A stretch of DNA of 58,132 nucleotides, taken from positions 1 to 58,132 of the forward strand of contig CALGNX010000021.1 in the NCBI GenBank assembly GCA_937958265.1, read 5' to 3'. The notes below the pieces were generated by a model. It was not told where the DNA came from, made no database searches, and saw only the letters and a list, made by a program, of their open reading frames with translations. The position numbers were made by a program, and so were the translations under genes. Of the stretch, positions 27,408 to 36,308 are shown piece after piece. How positions within the stretch are numbered: the first letter of the stretch is position 1; every line of letters starts with the position of its first letter. Source of the DNA: an uncultured Algibacter sp. GTDB lineage: Bacteria > Bacteroidota > Bacteroidia > Flavobacteriales > Flavobacteriaceae.

Positions 27408-28322
27408 ATGAAAAGAGTAATTACAACAGTAGCATTAGCTTTCCTTGCATTTACAGGGTTTGCACAGGAGGAAGAAGGTGGAGAAAAAAGTAATATTCAG
27501 GAATTTACGCCTTCTAAACTTTTAAATAAAGGCCAGTGGGATGTGAAGTTTTTTAATAGTTTATACTCAGAAACAAAACAAACTGTTGCAGGTGGAGGAG
27601 CCTCTAGAGATATTGATAGACAAAGCTTTTTTACAAATACAACGGAGATTTATACAGGTGTAAGTAGTAATTCAAGAATTAACGTAGGTTTAATTTTTCA
27701 GATAAGATCAAACACATTTGGTGGAGCAAACGCGCTTAGTGTATTTAATTTTGAAAATAACGGTACAGATTCTCGAAGTGGTTTAACAACATTTGCTCCA
27801 TCAATTAGAGTTCAACCTTTTGCTAGTGTTGCTAATTTTTCTTTTACAAGTTCACTGTATTTACCTGTTTTTAAAGATGAAGCAGTTCCTCGTTATTTAG
27901 ATAAAAGAAGTACGTTTTGGGAAACTAAATTTTTCTATGATAAAACGTTTGGAGCTAATAAATGGCAAGTTTTTTATGAAGCAGATTTTGGTTTTAATTT
28001 TGGAGAGAAAGGCTCAGAAGCTGACGCTTTAACAGAGAATATAGGTGAGCGTTTTGCTAATAATAGTTTGTTTTTACCTCTAAGCGTTTTCTTAAGTTAT
28101 TTTCCTTCAAGTAAGTCAACCTTATTTGTAAATACGCAACAAGCATTTTTAATTGATTTAGGTAACGGTTTTGAACAAAACTACACACAATTAGGTTTTG
28201 GTGGTAAATATCAATTAACAGATGTTTTAAATGTAGAAGCATCATACGGTAAATTTGTTAGGGGTAATAATTTTCAAGGGTTAGGTCAAACTTTTAGCCT
28301 TGGTTTAAGAGCCTTATTTTAG
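27408..28322 (+). CDS. Outer-membrane beta-barrel protein, unknown function
   Basis: 304 residues with a clean signal peptide (cleavage after GFAQ) and an acidic linker EEEGGEKS. The rest is strand-rich with alternating hydrophobic residues and ends in an aromatic (FSLGLRALF), the usual recognition signal for the BAM complex. Recurring hints of barrel strands: INVGLIFQIRS, FSFTSSLYLPVF, WQVFYEADFGFNFG, YTQLGFGGKYQ. I see no plug or known substrate signature. It follows the DUF547 gene by 39 bases in the same operon. Confidence 0.7.
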   Translation: MKRVITTVALAFLAFTGFAQEEEGGEKSNIQEFTPSKLLNKGQWDVKFFNSLYSETKQTVAGGGASRDIDRQSFFTNTTEIYTGVSSNSRINVGLIFQIRSNTFGGANALSVFNFENNGTDSRSGLTTFAPSIRVQPFASVANFSFTSSLYLPVFKDEAVPRYLDKRSTFWETKFFYDKTFGANKWQVFYEADFGFNFGEKGSEADALTENIGERFANNSLFLPLSVFLSYFPSSKSTLFVNTQQAFLIDLGNGFEQNYTQLGFGGKYQLTDVLNVEASYGKFVRGNNFQGLGQTFSLGLRALF

Positions 28323-28359
28323 TAAAAAATATTAAGTTAGGAATTTAAAACCACCTTTT

Positions 28360-29367
28360 ATGAAGTTTTTTAAGTTCCTAATTTTTTTATTTCTTTTAAG
28401 CGTGCAGTCCTGCAATTCGCAAACTAGTAAGAAAATTAATGGTATTAGTTTTGTAGCTTCTCGAGATACAATAAATCAGACTCATGTTAATCCTGTAGCA
28501 AATTTAAACGCCAATTATGCCGCTATCATGCCTTTTGGTTTTATAAAAAGCTTAGATTATCCTGAAATTACTTTTAATACAGATAGACAATGGTTTGGAG
28601 AAACTAAGAAAGGCGTTAAACAATATGTAACCGAACTTAGAAAGCAAAATATTAAAATAATGATTAAACCTCAAATTTGGGTTTGGGGAGGTGCATTTAC
28701 AGGCGATATTGTAATGAAAAGTGAAGCAGATTGGAAAGTGTTAGAGGATTCTTATTCAAGCTTTATTTTGCAATACGCAACTTTGGCAACTAATGTGCGA
28801 GCAGAACTATTTTGTATTGGTACAGAACTTGAAACATTTATAGTAAATAGACCCTCTTTTTGGAATGCATTAATTGAAAAAATTAAAAAGAAGTACAAAG
28901 GCAAATTAACGTATGCTGCCAATTGGGACGAATATAAACATACGCCATTTTGGAGTAAATTGGATTACATTGGCATAGATGCATATTTTCCGGTTAGTAA
29001 TAGTAAAACACCAAGTATTCAAGCGTGTTTACAAGGTTGGGAAAACCACAAACAAACGATACATGAAATATCTCGAAAATATAGTAAATCTATAATGTTT
29101 ACAGAATTTGGTTATAGAAGTGTTGATTATACAGGGAAAGCACCTTGGCGAAGCGATAGAAGCATGGAGCAAGTTAATTTGGAAGCTCAAATGAATGCTA
29201 CACAAGCTTTGTTTAAAACCTTCTGGGGTGAAAATTGGTTTGCCGGAGGATTTATTTGGAAATGGTTTCACAACCATAAAAATGTGGGTGGAAAATTAAA
29301 TTCCAGGTTTACACCACAAAATAAACCCGTAGAATTAGTAATAAAAAAACAGTATAGTTTAAAATGA
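28360..29367 (+). CDS. Glycoside hydrolase family 113-like lipoprotein
   Basis: 335 residues. The lipobox VQSC near residue 18 predicts a lipoprotein. The body is a TIM barrel resembling GH113 mannanases and their relatives. The likely acid/base is Glu156 in CIGTELE and the nucleophile Glu249 in FTEFGYRS; aromatic residues IDAYFPVS and FIWKWF line the site. It probably hydrolyses a beta-linked polysaccharide or peptidoglycan-like glycan at the cell surface; mannan is not proven. Its gene overlaps the following lipoprotein gene by four bases, so the two are coupled. Confidence 0.75.
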   Translation: MKFFKFLIFLFLLSVQSCNSQTSKKINGISFVASRDTINQTHVNPVANLNANYAAIMPFGFIKSLDYPEITFNTDRQWFGETKKGVKQYVTELRKQNIKIMIKPQIWVWGGAFTGDIVMKSEADWKVLEDSYSSFILQYATLATNVRAELFCIGTELETFIVNRPSFWNALIEKIKKKYKGKLTYAANWDEYKHTPFWSKLDYIGIDAYFPVSNSKTPSIQACLQGWENHKQTIHEISRKYSKSIMFTEFGYRSVDYTGKAPWRSDRSMEQVNLEAQMNATQALFKTFWGENWFAGGFIWKWFHNHKNVGGKLNSRFTPQNKPVELVIKKQYSLK

Positions 29368-30098
29368 GGAATTTCGGATTTTTGTTAGTGTTTACTCTTG
29401 TTTTTTTTTCTTGTGAAAGGGGAGGAAATATAAGCACAGACACTACTCTTGCAACAGATATATCTAATACTAGTTTTGAGTTGGATGCTGTTATTGCTTG
29501 TGCTGCAAGTGAAAAAAACACAGGTAATATTTTAATCTTTTTCTATCCTGAAAGCGGTGCTGTAAATTTTAAACTTTACGAAACATCTACGGCGGATGTT
29601 GATAAGAATGATTTTAATGCATACAAGCAAGTTGTTTTACAAAACGAAGCAGTATTTAATGGTTATTTAAGGCGTTTTTCTCAAAAATCTACAACAGAAA
29701 AATGGGTAATCGTAACTGTTGAGTTGGATAACGAAGTTAAAATATCAAACCCTATACGAGTTAAGCACTTATCCAAGCCTACCTTGTGGGAGGATATAAT
29801 ACATATTAATCAAAACGCATTAGGTATGCCTTTATTTTCTTGGGAGGATAACTTTGCTGGTGATAACGCTATATATTTTCAGGTTATTTCAGATCAGAAC
29901 AATAATTTATTAACAGGAACTTATACCAACGCTAATAAATTTCAGTATTATAAGTTAACGAACGTAGTATTAAATATTACTACAGAACAACCACCTATAC
30001 TCGTAGAAGGTGGATCTTATAATTTTACTTTAATGGATGTAAGTGCGGATAATTGGGTTAATGTAGTAACGCTAAATAAAACTTTTATAGTAGAATGA
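29364..30098 (+). CDS. Predicted lipoprotein of unknown function
   Basis: 244 residues, lipobox FFSC at the signal-peptide end. The mature part is strand-rich with no family I recognise. Phrases such as NTGNILIFFYPESGAVNFKL and LFSWEDNFAGDNAIYFQVIS suggest two Ig- or fibronectin-like beta-sandwich domains. It sits between the GH113-like enzyme and two mini-BamA proteins with overlaps of four bases on each side, so it is almost certainly cotranscribed and may bridge substrate or partners in the outer membrane. Confidence 0.7.
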   Translation: MRNFGFLLVFTLVFFSCERGGNISTDTTLATDISNTSFELDAVIACAASEKNTGNILIFFYPESGAVNFKLYETSTADVDKNDFNAYKQVVLQNEAVFNGYLRRFSQKSTTEKWVIVTVELDNEVKISNPIRVKHLSKPTLWEDIIHINQNALGMPLFSWEDNFAGDNAIYFQVISDQNNNLLTGTYTNANKFQYYKLTNVVLNITTEQPPILVEGGSYNFTLMDVSADNWVNVVTLNKTFIVE

Positions 30099-31366
30099 AA
30101 ATAGTAATAAGACTCTTATTTTTAGTATTTATCGGTTTTTTAAATGCTCAAGAAAACATAGTATCAGAAGTTGTAATTAGCGGCAATACAAGAACCAAAA
30201 CAACATTTTTAAAAAAGTTGTCGTTTGTTAAAGCAGGCAGTGTGCTAGATTCTGTTAGAATTAAATCAGATATAAGAAGGCTAAAGTTGTTAGCATCAAT
30301 TGCTAATGCCGAATATCTTGTAACACATAAAGGGCAGAATAAGTGTATAGTAACATATAATGTAGAGGAGAATTTTGCTATTATTCCAGGTTTAAATATA
30401 GGAACCGATAATAATAATGATTTTGCTTATCGTCTTTCTGTTTTCGACTTTAATTTTTTAGGAAGAAACCAAATAATTGGAGGGTATTATTCTAAAAACG
30501 TATTTAATTCTTTTGGCGCTTTTTGGGAAGCTCCTAATTTGTTTACACGTAAATTTGGCATAGGTATTAATTATCAAAATATAGTAACTCAAGAACCTGT
30601 GTTTTTTGAAGGCGATCAAGATGTAAATTACAAATTTAATACTAAAGCATTTCAATTTAGCTTTATGTACGAGCCTAATTTTAATAATAGGCTAGAACTA
30701 GGGGTAAACCTATCTAACGAGCGGTACAATTTTTTAAGCGGCGATCTGCCAGCGGGCGCTCTTTCTGAGTTGGGAGTTAACAATATTGCAATAGTAGGCG
30801 AGTACGAGTATAATAAAATAGATGTTGATTATCAATATTTAAATGGGTTTAGAAGCCTTTTTACGTATCGATTTGTTACCGGATCGGCAGGACAGAAAAA
30901 TTTATTAACAAACTTTTTTATAGGTCGAAACGATTTTGAATATTTTAAACGGGTTGGAGAAAAAGGAAATTGGGCTAGTCGGTTACGCCTTGCTTACGCT
31001 TCAAACAATAACACATTTTTTGCGCCTTTTGCTGTGGATAATCAATTAAACCTTCGAGGGGTTGGTAATACTGTTGATAAGGGTACTGCTAGTATCGTGG
31101 TTAATTCTGAATATAGGCAAACTTTGTACGAGAAAGGTTGGTTTGTTTTACAAAGTAATGCCTTTATAGATGTAGGATCATGGCGAAATCCAGGCGGAAA
31201 TTTTGAAGATTTAGTAGATGGTAGTACGCTAAGGCTTTACCCTGGATTAGGAGTGCGGTTTATACATAAAAGAATATTTAATGCCGTTTTTAGGTTAGAC
31301 TACGGTTTTGGTGTTGGAAAGGAAGCAACCAACGGCCTTGTTTTTGGTATTGGTCAATATTTTTAA
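30095..31366 (+). CDS. Mini-BamA outer-membrane protein, copy 1
   Basis: 423 residues. Signal peptide (cleavage after LNAQ), one POTRA domain (VVISGNTRTKTTFLKKL to about residue 90), then an Omp85-type barrel carrying LNLRGVGN (about 325), the counterpart of the L6 loop motif, and ending GIGQYF. Classic BamA has five POTRA domains; a single POTRA on a ~330-residue barrel is a short form. It may assemble or secrete a partner. The next gene is a close tandem paralogue. Confidence 0.82.
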   Translation: MKIVIRLLFLVFIGFLNAQENIVSEVVISGNTRTKTTFLKKLSFVKAGSVLDSVRIKSDIRRLKLLASIANAEYLVTHKGQNKCIVTYNVEENFAIIPGLNIGTDNNNDFAYRLSVFDFNFLGRNQIIGGYYSKNVFNSFGAFWEAPNLFTRKFGIGINYQNIVTQEPVFFEGDQDVNYKFNTKAFQFSFMYEPNFNNRLELGVNLSNERYNFLSGDLPAGALSELGVNNIAIVGEYEYNKIDVDYQYLNGFRSLFTYRFVTGSAGQKNLLTNFFIGRNDFEYFKRVGEKGNWASRLRLAYASNNNTFFAPFAVDNQLNLRGVGNTVDKGTASIVVNSEYRQTLYEKGWFVLQSNAFIDVGSWRNPGGNFEDLVDGSTLRLYPGLGVRFIHKRIFNAVFRLDYGFGVGKEATNGLVFGIGQYF

Positions 31367-31384
31367 TTTAAAAAGTTTATTTTT

Positions 31385-32665
31385 ATGCTATCTATAAATA
31401 AATTTTACAATTTGAAAACTATTTTAACTTCGTTTCTCTTAATATTAGCTAGCTACGTTTTTGCTCAAGATAAAATTGTTTTAGATATTCAAATACAGGG
31501 TAATAAAAAACTTAAAACATTTTTTATTAAAAATATTTCTAATGTTGAGGTTGGGCAAGTTCTTGATTCTACTATTATTCAACAGGATATTTTGCGCTTA
31601 AAGCGTTTACCTTCTGTATCTCATGCATATTATCAGGTAATTCCTGCTTCCAATAACCAGTATCATGTAATTTATAACATAGAGGAAAACCTAACATTAA
31701 TTCCTTCTGCTAATATATTTACAACCAACGATAATGAATTTGCTTATAGGTTAGGGGTTAATGAGTTTAATGTTTTGGGTAGAAGTATTGCTTTTGGTGG
31801 TTTTTATCAAAAAGATATTTATGGCTCTTATGCTATCAATTTTAGAGCACCTTATCTGTTTTCTAACAAATTGGGTTTGGCTATTAATTTTCAAGATTTA
31901 ACGACTTTAGAGCCGGTTTTTTTTGATAATGAAACAGCAAATTATAAATACAATAATATTTCTTATGAAGTTTTAGGACTTTATGAAATAGATTTTAAGA
32001 AACGTTTTGAGTTAGGTATCAATTATTTTACCGAGGATTATAGGTTTAAGGGTGAGAATATAAATGGTCGCCCAGAATTAAATGTTAAAAAGTGGCTTTT
32101 AAAAGGTATTTACGAATACAACAAATTAGATTACCATTACCAATATATTTCTGGTTTTCGAAGTATGTTTAATGGTCAATATGTTACATCTACAAACGAT
32201 GTTTTACCCGATTTTTTTATTGGTTGGAATGACTTTTCTTACTTTGAACGGGTGGGCGAAAAAGGGAATTGGGCTAATAGGTTACGCATAGGCTTGGCAT
32301 CAAACGATGATACACCATTTGCGCCTTTTTCTGTGGATAATAATTTAAATATAAGGGGGGTAGGTAATATTATTGATCGTGGTACAGGTGTTATTGTACT
32401 AAATACAGAATACAGGTATACGCTTTATGAAAAAAAATGGTTTGTGCTGCAAGGAAATTCATTTATTGATGCTGGATCGTGGCGAAATCCAGGAGGAGAT
32501 TTTGGAGATTTTGGAGAATCTAGAAATATAAGAGTTTACCCAGGAATTGGTTTACGTTTTATTCATAAAAATATATATAATGCAACTTTTAGGATTGATT
32601 ATGGTTACGGTATTACCTCAAATGCTACAAATGGTTTAGTGTTTGGTATAGGTCAATATTTTTAA
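31385..32665 (+). CDS. Mini-BamA outer-membrane protein, copy 2
   Basis: 426 residues, clearly homologous to the preceding gene over its full length. Shared blocks are RVGEKGNWA, FAPF with VDN, RGVGN, SWRNPGG and ATNGLVFGIGQYF, and it has the same single POTRA plus barrel layout. The N-terminus has a short extra leader before the hydrophobic core (cleavage after VFAQ). The 18-base gap keeps it in the operon. The pair most likely arose by tandem duplication and may form a heteromeric outer-membrane channel (inference). Confidence 0.82.
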   Translation: MLSINKFYNLKTILTSFLLILASYVFAQDKIVLDIQIQGNKKLKTFFIKNISNVEVGQVLDSTIIQQDILRLKRLPSVSHAYYQVIPASNNQYHVIYNIEENLTLIPSANIFTTNDNEFAYRLGVNEFNVLGRSIAFGGFYQKDIYGSYAINFRAPYLFSNKLGLAINFQDLTTLEPVFFDNETANYKYNNISYEVLGLYEIDFKKRFELGINYFTEDYRFKGENINGRPELNVKKWLLKGIYEYNKLDYHYQYISGFRSMFNGQYVTSTNDVLPDFFIGWNDFSYFERVGEKGNWANRLRIGLASNDDTPFAPFSVDNNLNIRGVGNIIDRGTGVIVLNTEYRYTLYEKKWFVLQGNSFIDAGSWRNPGGDFGDFGESRNIRVYPGIGLRFIHKNIYNATFRIDYGYGITSNATNGLVFGIGQYF

Positions 32666-32799
32666 GCGAGACAACACACATTCTCTTACTCGTTTGATAT
32701 TAAGTACTAGATAGATTTGTAAAATATTTTTTTATTATCTTAATTTAGCATGTACTTCCAAAGAGAATCTATTAGCTTTATCAAAAAAAAATAAAAAGC

Positions 32800-33528
32800 A
32801 TGGCTGTTTTTGCAATAGGAGATATTCACGGTGGTTTAAAGGCATTAATTCAGGTCTTAAATAAGATAGAAGTTAAGGATAATGATACTTTAATATTTGT
32901 TGGTGACTATGTTGATGGTTGGAGCGAATCGGCACAGGTTATTCAGTTTCTAATAGCACTCTCGAAAAAAATAAATTGTATCTTTATAAAAGGTAATCAT
33001 GATATTTGGTGCGAAGCATGGTTAAAATGCGGTGAGGTAAATCAAACTTGGTACATGCATGGTGGAAAAGAAACATTGGAAAGTTACGAAGGTTTTTCTA
33101 GTGATTTAAAAAAGGATCATTTAGAGTTTTTCGAAAGTATGCCTTTATATTATTTAGACAATGAAAATAGATTGTTTTTACATGCTGGTTTTACTTCCAT
33201 ACATGGCGTGAACCAGGAAGTTAACAAGGCGACATTGTATTTTGATAGAACGTTATGGGAAATGGTATTAGCTCTAGATAAAAGTATTGAAAACGATTCT
33301 GTTTTATATCCAAAAAGACTAAAACACTACAACGAAATTTATATTGGACACACACCAAGTACGAACTTTAATTGCCATGTTCCTATGCATGCTGCTAATG
33401 TTTGGAATATCGACACTGGTGCTGCTTTTTTAGGCAAGTTGTCTGGTATTAATATAGATACTAAGCGCGTATTTCAAAGTGATGCTTTACCTGTTTTATA
33501 TCCAAACGAAAAGGGGCGAAATAAATAG
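32800..33528 (+). CDS. Metallophosphoesterase, Ser/Thr phosphatase type
   Basis: 242 residues with the full PPP-type set: IGDIHGG at the N-terminus, VGDYVDG, IKGNHDIW, FLHAGFTS and YIGHTPS. The closing block NIDTGAAFLGKLSG is typical of bacterial protein phosphatases that also include diadenosine tetraphosphatase-like members. It has no signal peptide, so it is cytoplasmic. It is followed by a convergent gene only three bases away. Confidence 0.85.
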   Translation: MAVFAIGDIHGGLKALIQVLNKIEVKDNDTLIFVGDYVDGWSESAQVIQFLIALSKKINCIFIKGNHDIWCEAWLKCGEVNQTWYMHGGKETLESYEGFSSDLKKDHLEFFESMPLYYLDNENRLFLHAGFTSIHGVNQEVNKATLYFDRTLWEMVLALDKSIENDSVLYPKRLKHYNEIYIGHTPSTNFNCHVPMHAANVWNIDTGAAFLGKLSGINIDTKRVFQSDALPVLYPNEKGRNK

Positions 33529-33531
33529 CTT

Positions 33532-34305
33532 CTAGTTAATTTTTCGCTTGTAATAGGCATACAGATCATCGGCGTTAGCTCCAAACCACTTTTTTACGTA
33601 AATGGACCAGAAAATATATTGAAGTTTCCAAACACCATGTTTTTTATATAGTCTAGCAGATGTTTTTAATTTTTTATTAATAACCACAAATTCATTTCTT
33701 GCGTATAATTCATTAATTAAAATATTATCCTCGTATATAATATACGCTTCATTAAAGCCACCAATAGTGTTAAATAAATGTTTGCTTATAAACTGACTTT
33801 GGTCGCCACCTCTACAGGCGCGCCAGCTAAATTTAGTAAGCCAGCTAGCTAATTTTAACCACCAATGGTTACTATCAAATTGCATTCTAAAACATCCTGC
33901 TAGGTTTCCTTTTTTAACCTCATTTAGTATAAAAACATCAAAGTTTGCTGGAGGTAATGAGTCTGCGTGTAAAAAATACAAAATACTTCCAGAAGCAGAT
34001 TTAGCACCAATATTCATCTGTTTGGCACGTCCTTTTTCTGAATCTAGAATTTTAAAAGATATTTTTTTGTTTTCTGTTAAATTAGTTGAAGCATTTAAGG
34101 TCTCTGTACGCTTGTATGTTGTCGCTTCATTTACCTTATTAATAGGAGTAAAGCCATGTAAAATATCTTTGGTTTGGTCTGTACTACCTCCATCTACTAC
34201 AATAATTTCAGAAATATTTTTACATGAGGCATTTACTGTAAGATGATTTAATAACTTACCAATGTGATTGGCTTCATTTAGGGTAGGGATAATAACACTA
34301 ATCAT
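33532..34305 (-). CDS. TIGR04283-type arsenosugar-locus glycosyltransferase
   Basis: 257 residues, GT2 fold. It begins SVIIPTLNEANHIGKLL and has VDGGSTDQT, then FLHADSLPP, and the family block FSWRACRGGDQSQF. Members of this family occur in arsenosugar gene clusters. Between the DGGSTD motif and GRAKQMNIGA there are about 25 extra residues rich in Thr/Lys/Asn compared with the usual short linker, so the loop near the active site is longer here. Last gene of the long minus-strand locus. Confidence 0.85.
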   Translation of the reverse strand: MISVIIPTLNEANHIGKLLNHLTVNASCKNISEIIVVDGGSTDQTKDILHGFTPINKVNEATTYKRTETLNASTNLTENKKISFKILDSEKGRAKQMNIGAKSASGSILYFLHADSLPPANFDVFILNEVKKGNLAGCFRMQFDSNHWWLKLASWLTKFSWRACRGGDQSQFISKHLFNTIGGFNEAYIIYEDNILINELYARNEFVVINKKLKTSARLYKKHGVWKLQYIFWSIYVKKWFGANADDLYAYYKRKIN

Positions 34306-34383
34306 AAAAATGGCTTACGCAAAAATAATAGCTTGAGTTTTAAATATGTTACGCTTAATAACTAATCTAGGGAATAATGATGT

Positions 34384-35307
34384 TTAATCATTCAAGGCCC
34401 AATTATAATTTTTATAGCTTTTTTTTGCTTCTGAAGAAATAGTAATATCAGAATATTTATTTAAAAAACCTAAGACCCCTCCATCGACTTTAAAGTCTTT
34501 AGAAAACCACTGAAATATTTTTGATATTTTGTAATAGTTCTTGGATATTTCATTTCTACTAGGGTCGTTTAAAAATTCTTTTGTTGCTTTTGTTAGTTGG
34601 TCGTCAACTTGTAGTGCGGTAAACGCTTCGTTTTGGAGTTTGGGGCAAGAAAATGATGCGCAAACAATACCGAAATGAATTCTTGGGTCGTTCATTTCTC
34701 TTAGTATATCATGTTCAATTTGGTTTAAGTTTATCCATTTTTTTCCTAGTTTCCAATAGCGTTGGTCCCAAGGGTCTTTAATATCTTTAATGCTTTTTAC
34801 TGGGTAGTTACGCAGTATTAAATCTATTGTCATAGCATTGTAGGCATTCATCCAATACGCTAATTTTTCTTCTTTTGTCCAAGCGTTATTTGGTATATTA
34901 TTGCTTAAGTTTTTAATGTAATTTAGTAAGGCTTTACGCTCTGTTTTAAAACCTTTATAGTTAACGTTTCCTTGGTTTGTAACATGTTTTTTTAATAGGG
35001 TATTCCATTCGTTATGATTAAAAGCTATTATTTTTTTCTTGTTTGTAACTTTGGCAGTATCTATTGATTTAACATTTTTTACAAGAGATTTAGGCGGTAT
35101 ATCTTTTATGTTTTTTGTGGTAACTAAGGGCGTTGTAGTTCTTTTTAATTCTGAATTTTCCTTTTTGGGTATTGTGTTTTTTAATGTTACTTTATCTTCA
35201 ACCCTTGCGCTCGTTGCAATATTTTTTTTTGATGTCTCTATAGTCTTTTTCGTGCTAGAGCAAGATGTGACAAAAATAAATAGGATGATTATCGGATAGT
35301 ATTTCAT
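34384..35307 (-). CDS. DUF547 lipoprotein in the arsenosugar locus
   Basis: 307 residues. Lipobox TSCSS near residue 17, then a Lys/Thr/Ser-rich low-complexity tether (about 20-85) and a C-terminal DUF547 domain with YWMNAYNAMTIDLILRNYP, INLNQIEHDILRE and FGIVCASFSCPKL. It is related to the gene at 26655 over the domain only. Its role in arsenosugar metabolism is unknown; the two-Cys block is a conceivable thiol site for arsenic or sulfur chemistry (inference). Confidence 0.8.
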   Translation of the reverse strand: MKYYPIIILFIFVTSCSSTKKTIETSKKNIATSARVEDKVTLKNTIPKKENSELKRTTTPLVTTKNIKDIPPKSLVKNVKSIDTAKVTNKKKIIAFNHNEWNTLLKKHVTNQGNVNYKGFKTERKALLNYIKNLSNNIPNNAWTKEEKLAYWMNAYNAMTIDLILRNYPVKSIKDIKDPWDQRYWKLGKKWINLNQIEHDILREMNDPRIHFGIVCASFSCPKLQNEAFTALQVDDQLTKATKEFLNDPSRNEISKNYYKISKIFQWFSKDFKVDGGVLGFLNKYSDITISSEAKKSYKNYNWALND

Positions 35308-35321
35308 AGGTGTTTTAAATT

Positions 35322-36224
35322 TTATTTATCAAATTTGGGTTTTGTTGAGAATAAAGGATACATTTCTTGCTGTATAAAATTTTTAGGAAATTTTTCATCT
35401 CCAGAAAAACCAATTTCTATGTCTTTTCCATCATGTGGAATATATTCTGTATTGAATAGATAGTCCCAAATACTTAACGTTAGTCCATAGTTTACACCAA
35501 ACCTTGCATGATTAGGAAGTGTTTTTGCATGATGCCAAATATGCATTTTAGGGTTGTTAAAAATGTATTTAAAAATACCATAATCCCACCCCAAATTAGC
35601 GTGGTTTAAATGTCCAATAGTAATACTTAAAAAATAAACTATAGCAATATCCTTCGCGTTGTAATTACCAATTATAGCAATAGGAATATATAATAACGAT
35701 TTGTAAACAACGGGCTCCATCCAATGGTAACGTAAATGCGCGGCAAACCCCATCTCTTTAACCGAGTGGTGTACTTTATGAAAGTTCCATAGCCAAGACA
35801 CGCGGTGTAATAAGCGATGGGTATTCCACTGTATAAAGTCTGATACAATAAAGAATACAAATAACCCTAACCATTTTGGTAAATTATCCACATCAAATAA
35901 CTGAAAACTTTGTGTAGATAAACCAATAAAGCTTAATAAATCATCAAAAAATTGAGACGCCGTGTTTGATAGGGCTATCAAAATAATAAGATTAAGTAGA
36001 AAAAAATTAAAAAACATATAAAAGGTATCTAACCAGAAATCTTTTCTAAATATAGATTGATTTTTACGCCAAGGAAAAAGGATTTCTAAGCCCCAAACTA
36101 CAAGCGAAATAATAATTAAACCGTAAAAATAGTTGTCCCAATGGTTCTGGAATAAAATTTCGTTTTTTAGATAGTTCCAGTAACCAGAATAGGAGTTTTT
36201 TATAAGTTCTATATATTTCTCCAT
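35322..36224 (-). CDS. Sterol desaturase / fatty acid hydroxylase-family protein
   Basis: 300 residues with about four to five membrane helices. The di-iron histidine boxes are all visible: HRLLH, FHKVHHS, and HIWHHA with flanking NHARFG. Family members are oxygen-dependent hydroxylases or desaturases in the inner membrane. Located between ArsM and the DUF547 gene on the same strand, it could modify a lipid moiety attached to arsenosugars, which would lead towards arsenolipids; this is inference from position only. Confidence 0.8.
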   Translation of the reverse strand: MEKYIELIKNSYSGYWNYLKNEILFQNHWDNYFYGLIIISLVVWGLEILFPWRKNQSIFRKDFWLDTFYMFFNFFLLNLIILIALSNTASQFFDDLLSFIGLSTQSFQLFDVDNLPKWLGLFVFFIVSDFIQWNTHRLLHRVSWLWNFHKVHHSVKEMGFAAHLRYHWMEPVVYKSLLYIPIAIIGNYNAKDIAIVYFLSITIGHLNHANLGWDYGIFKYIFNNPKMHIWHHAKTLPNHARFGVNYGLTLSIWDYLFNTEYIPHDGKDIEIGFSGDEKFPKNFIQQEMYPLFSTKPKFDK

Positions 36225-36308
36225 AAGTAATATTGTTTTTTAATTTTTTTCTTACTTGTAATTATAAATTTAATGTTATTAGTTTTAGTTTAAAGTATAT
36301 TTTGCTTG

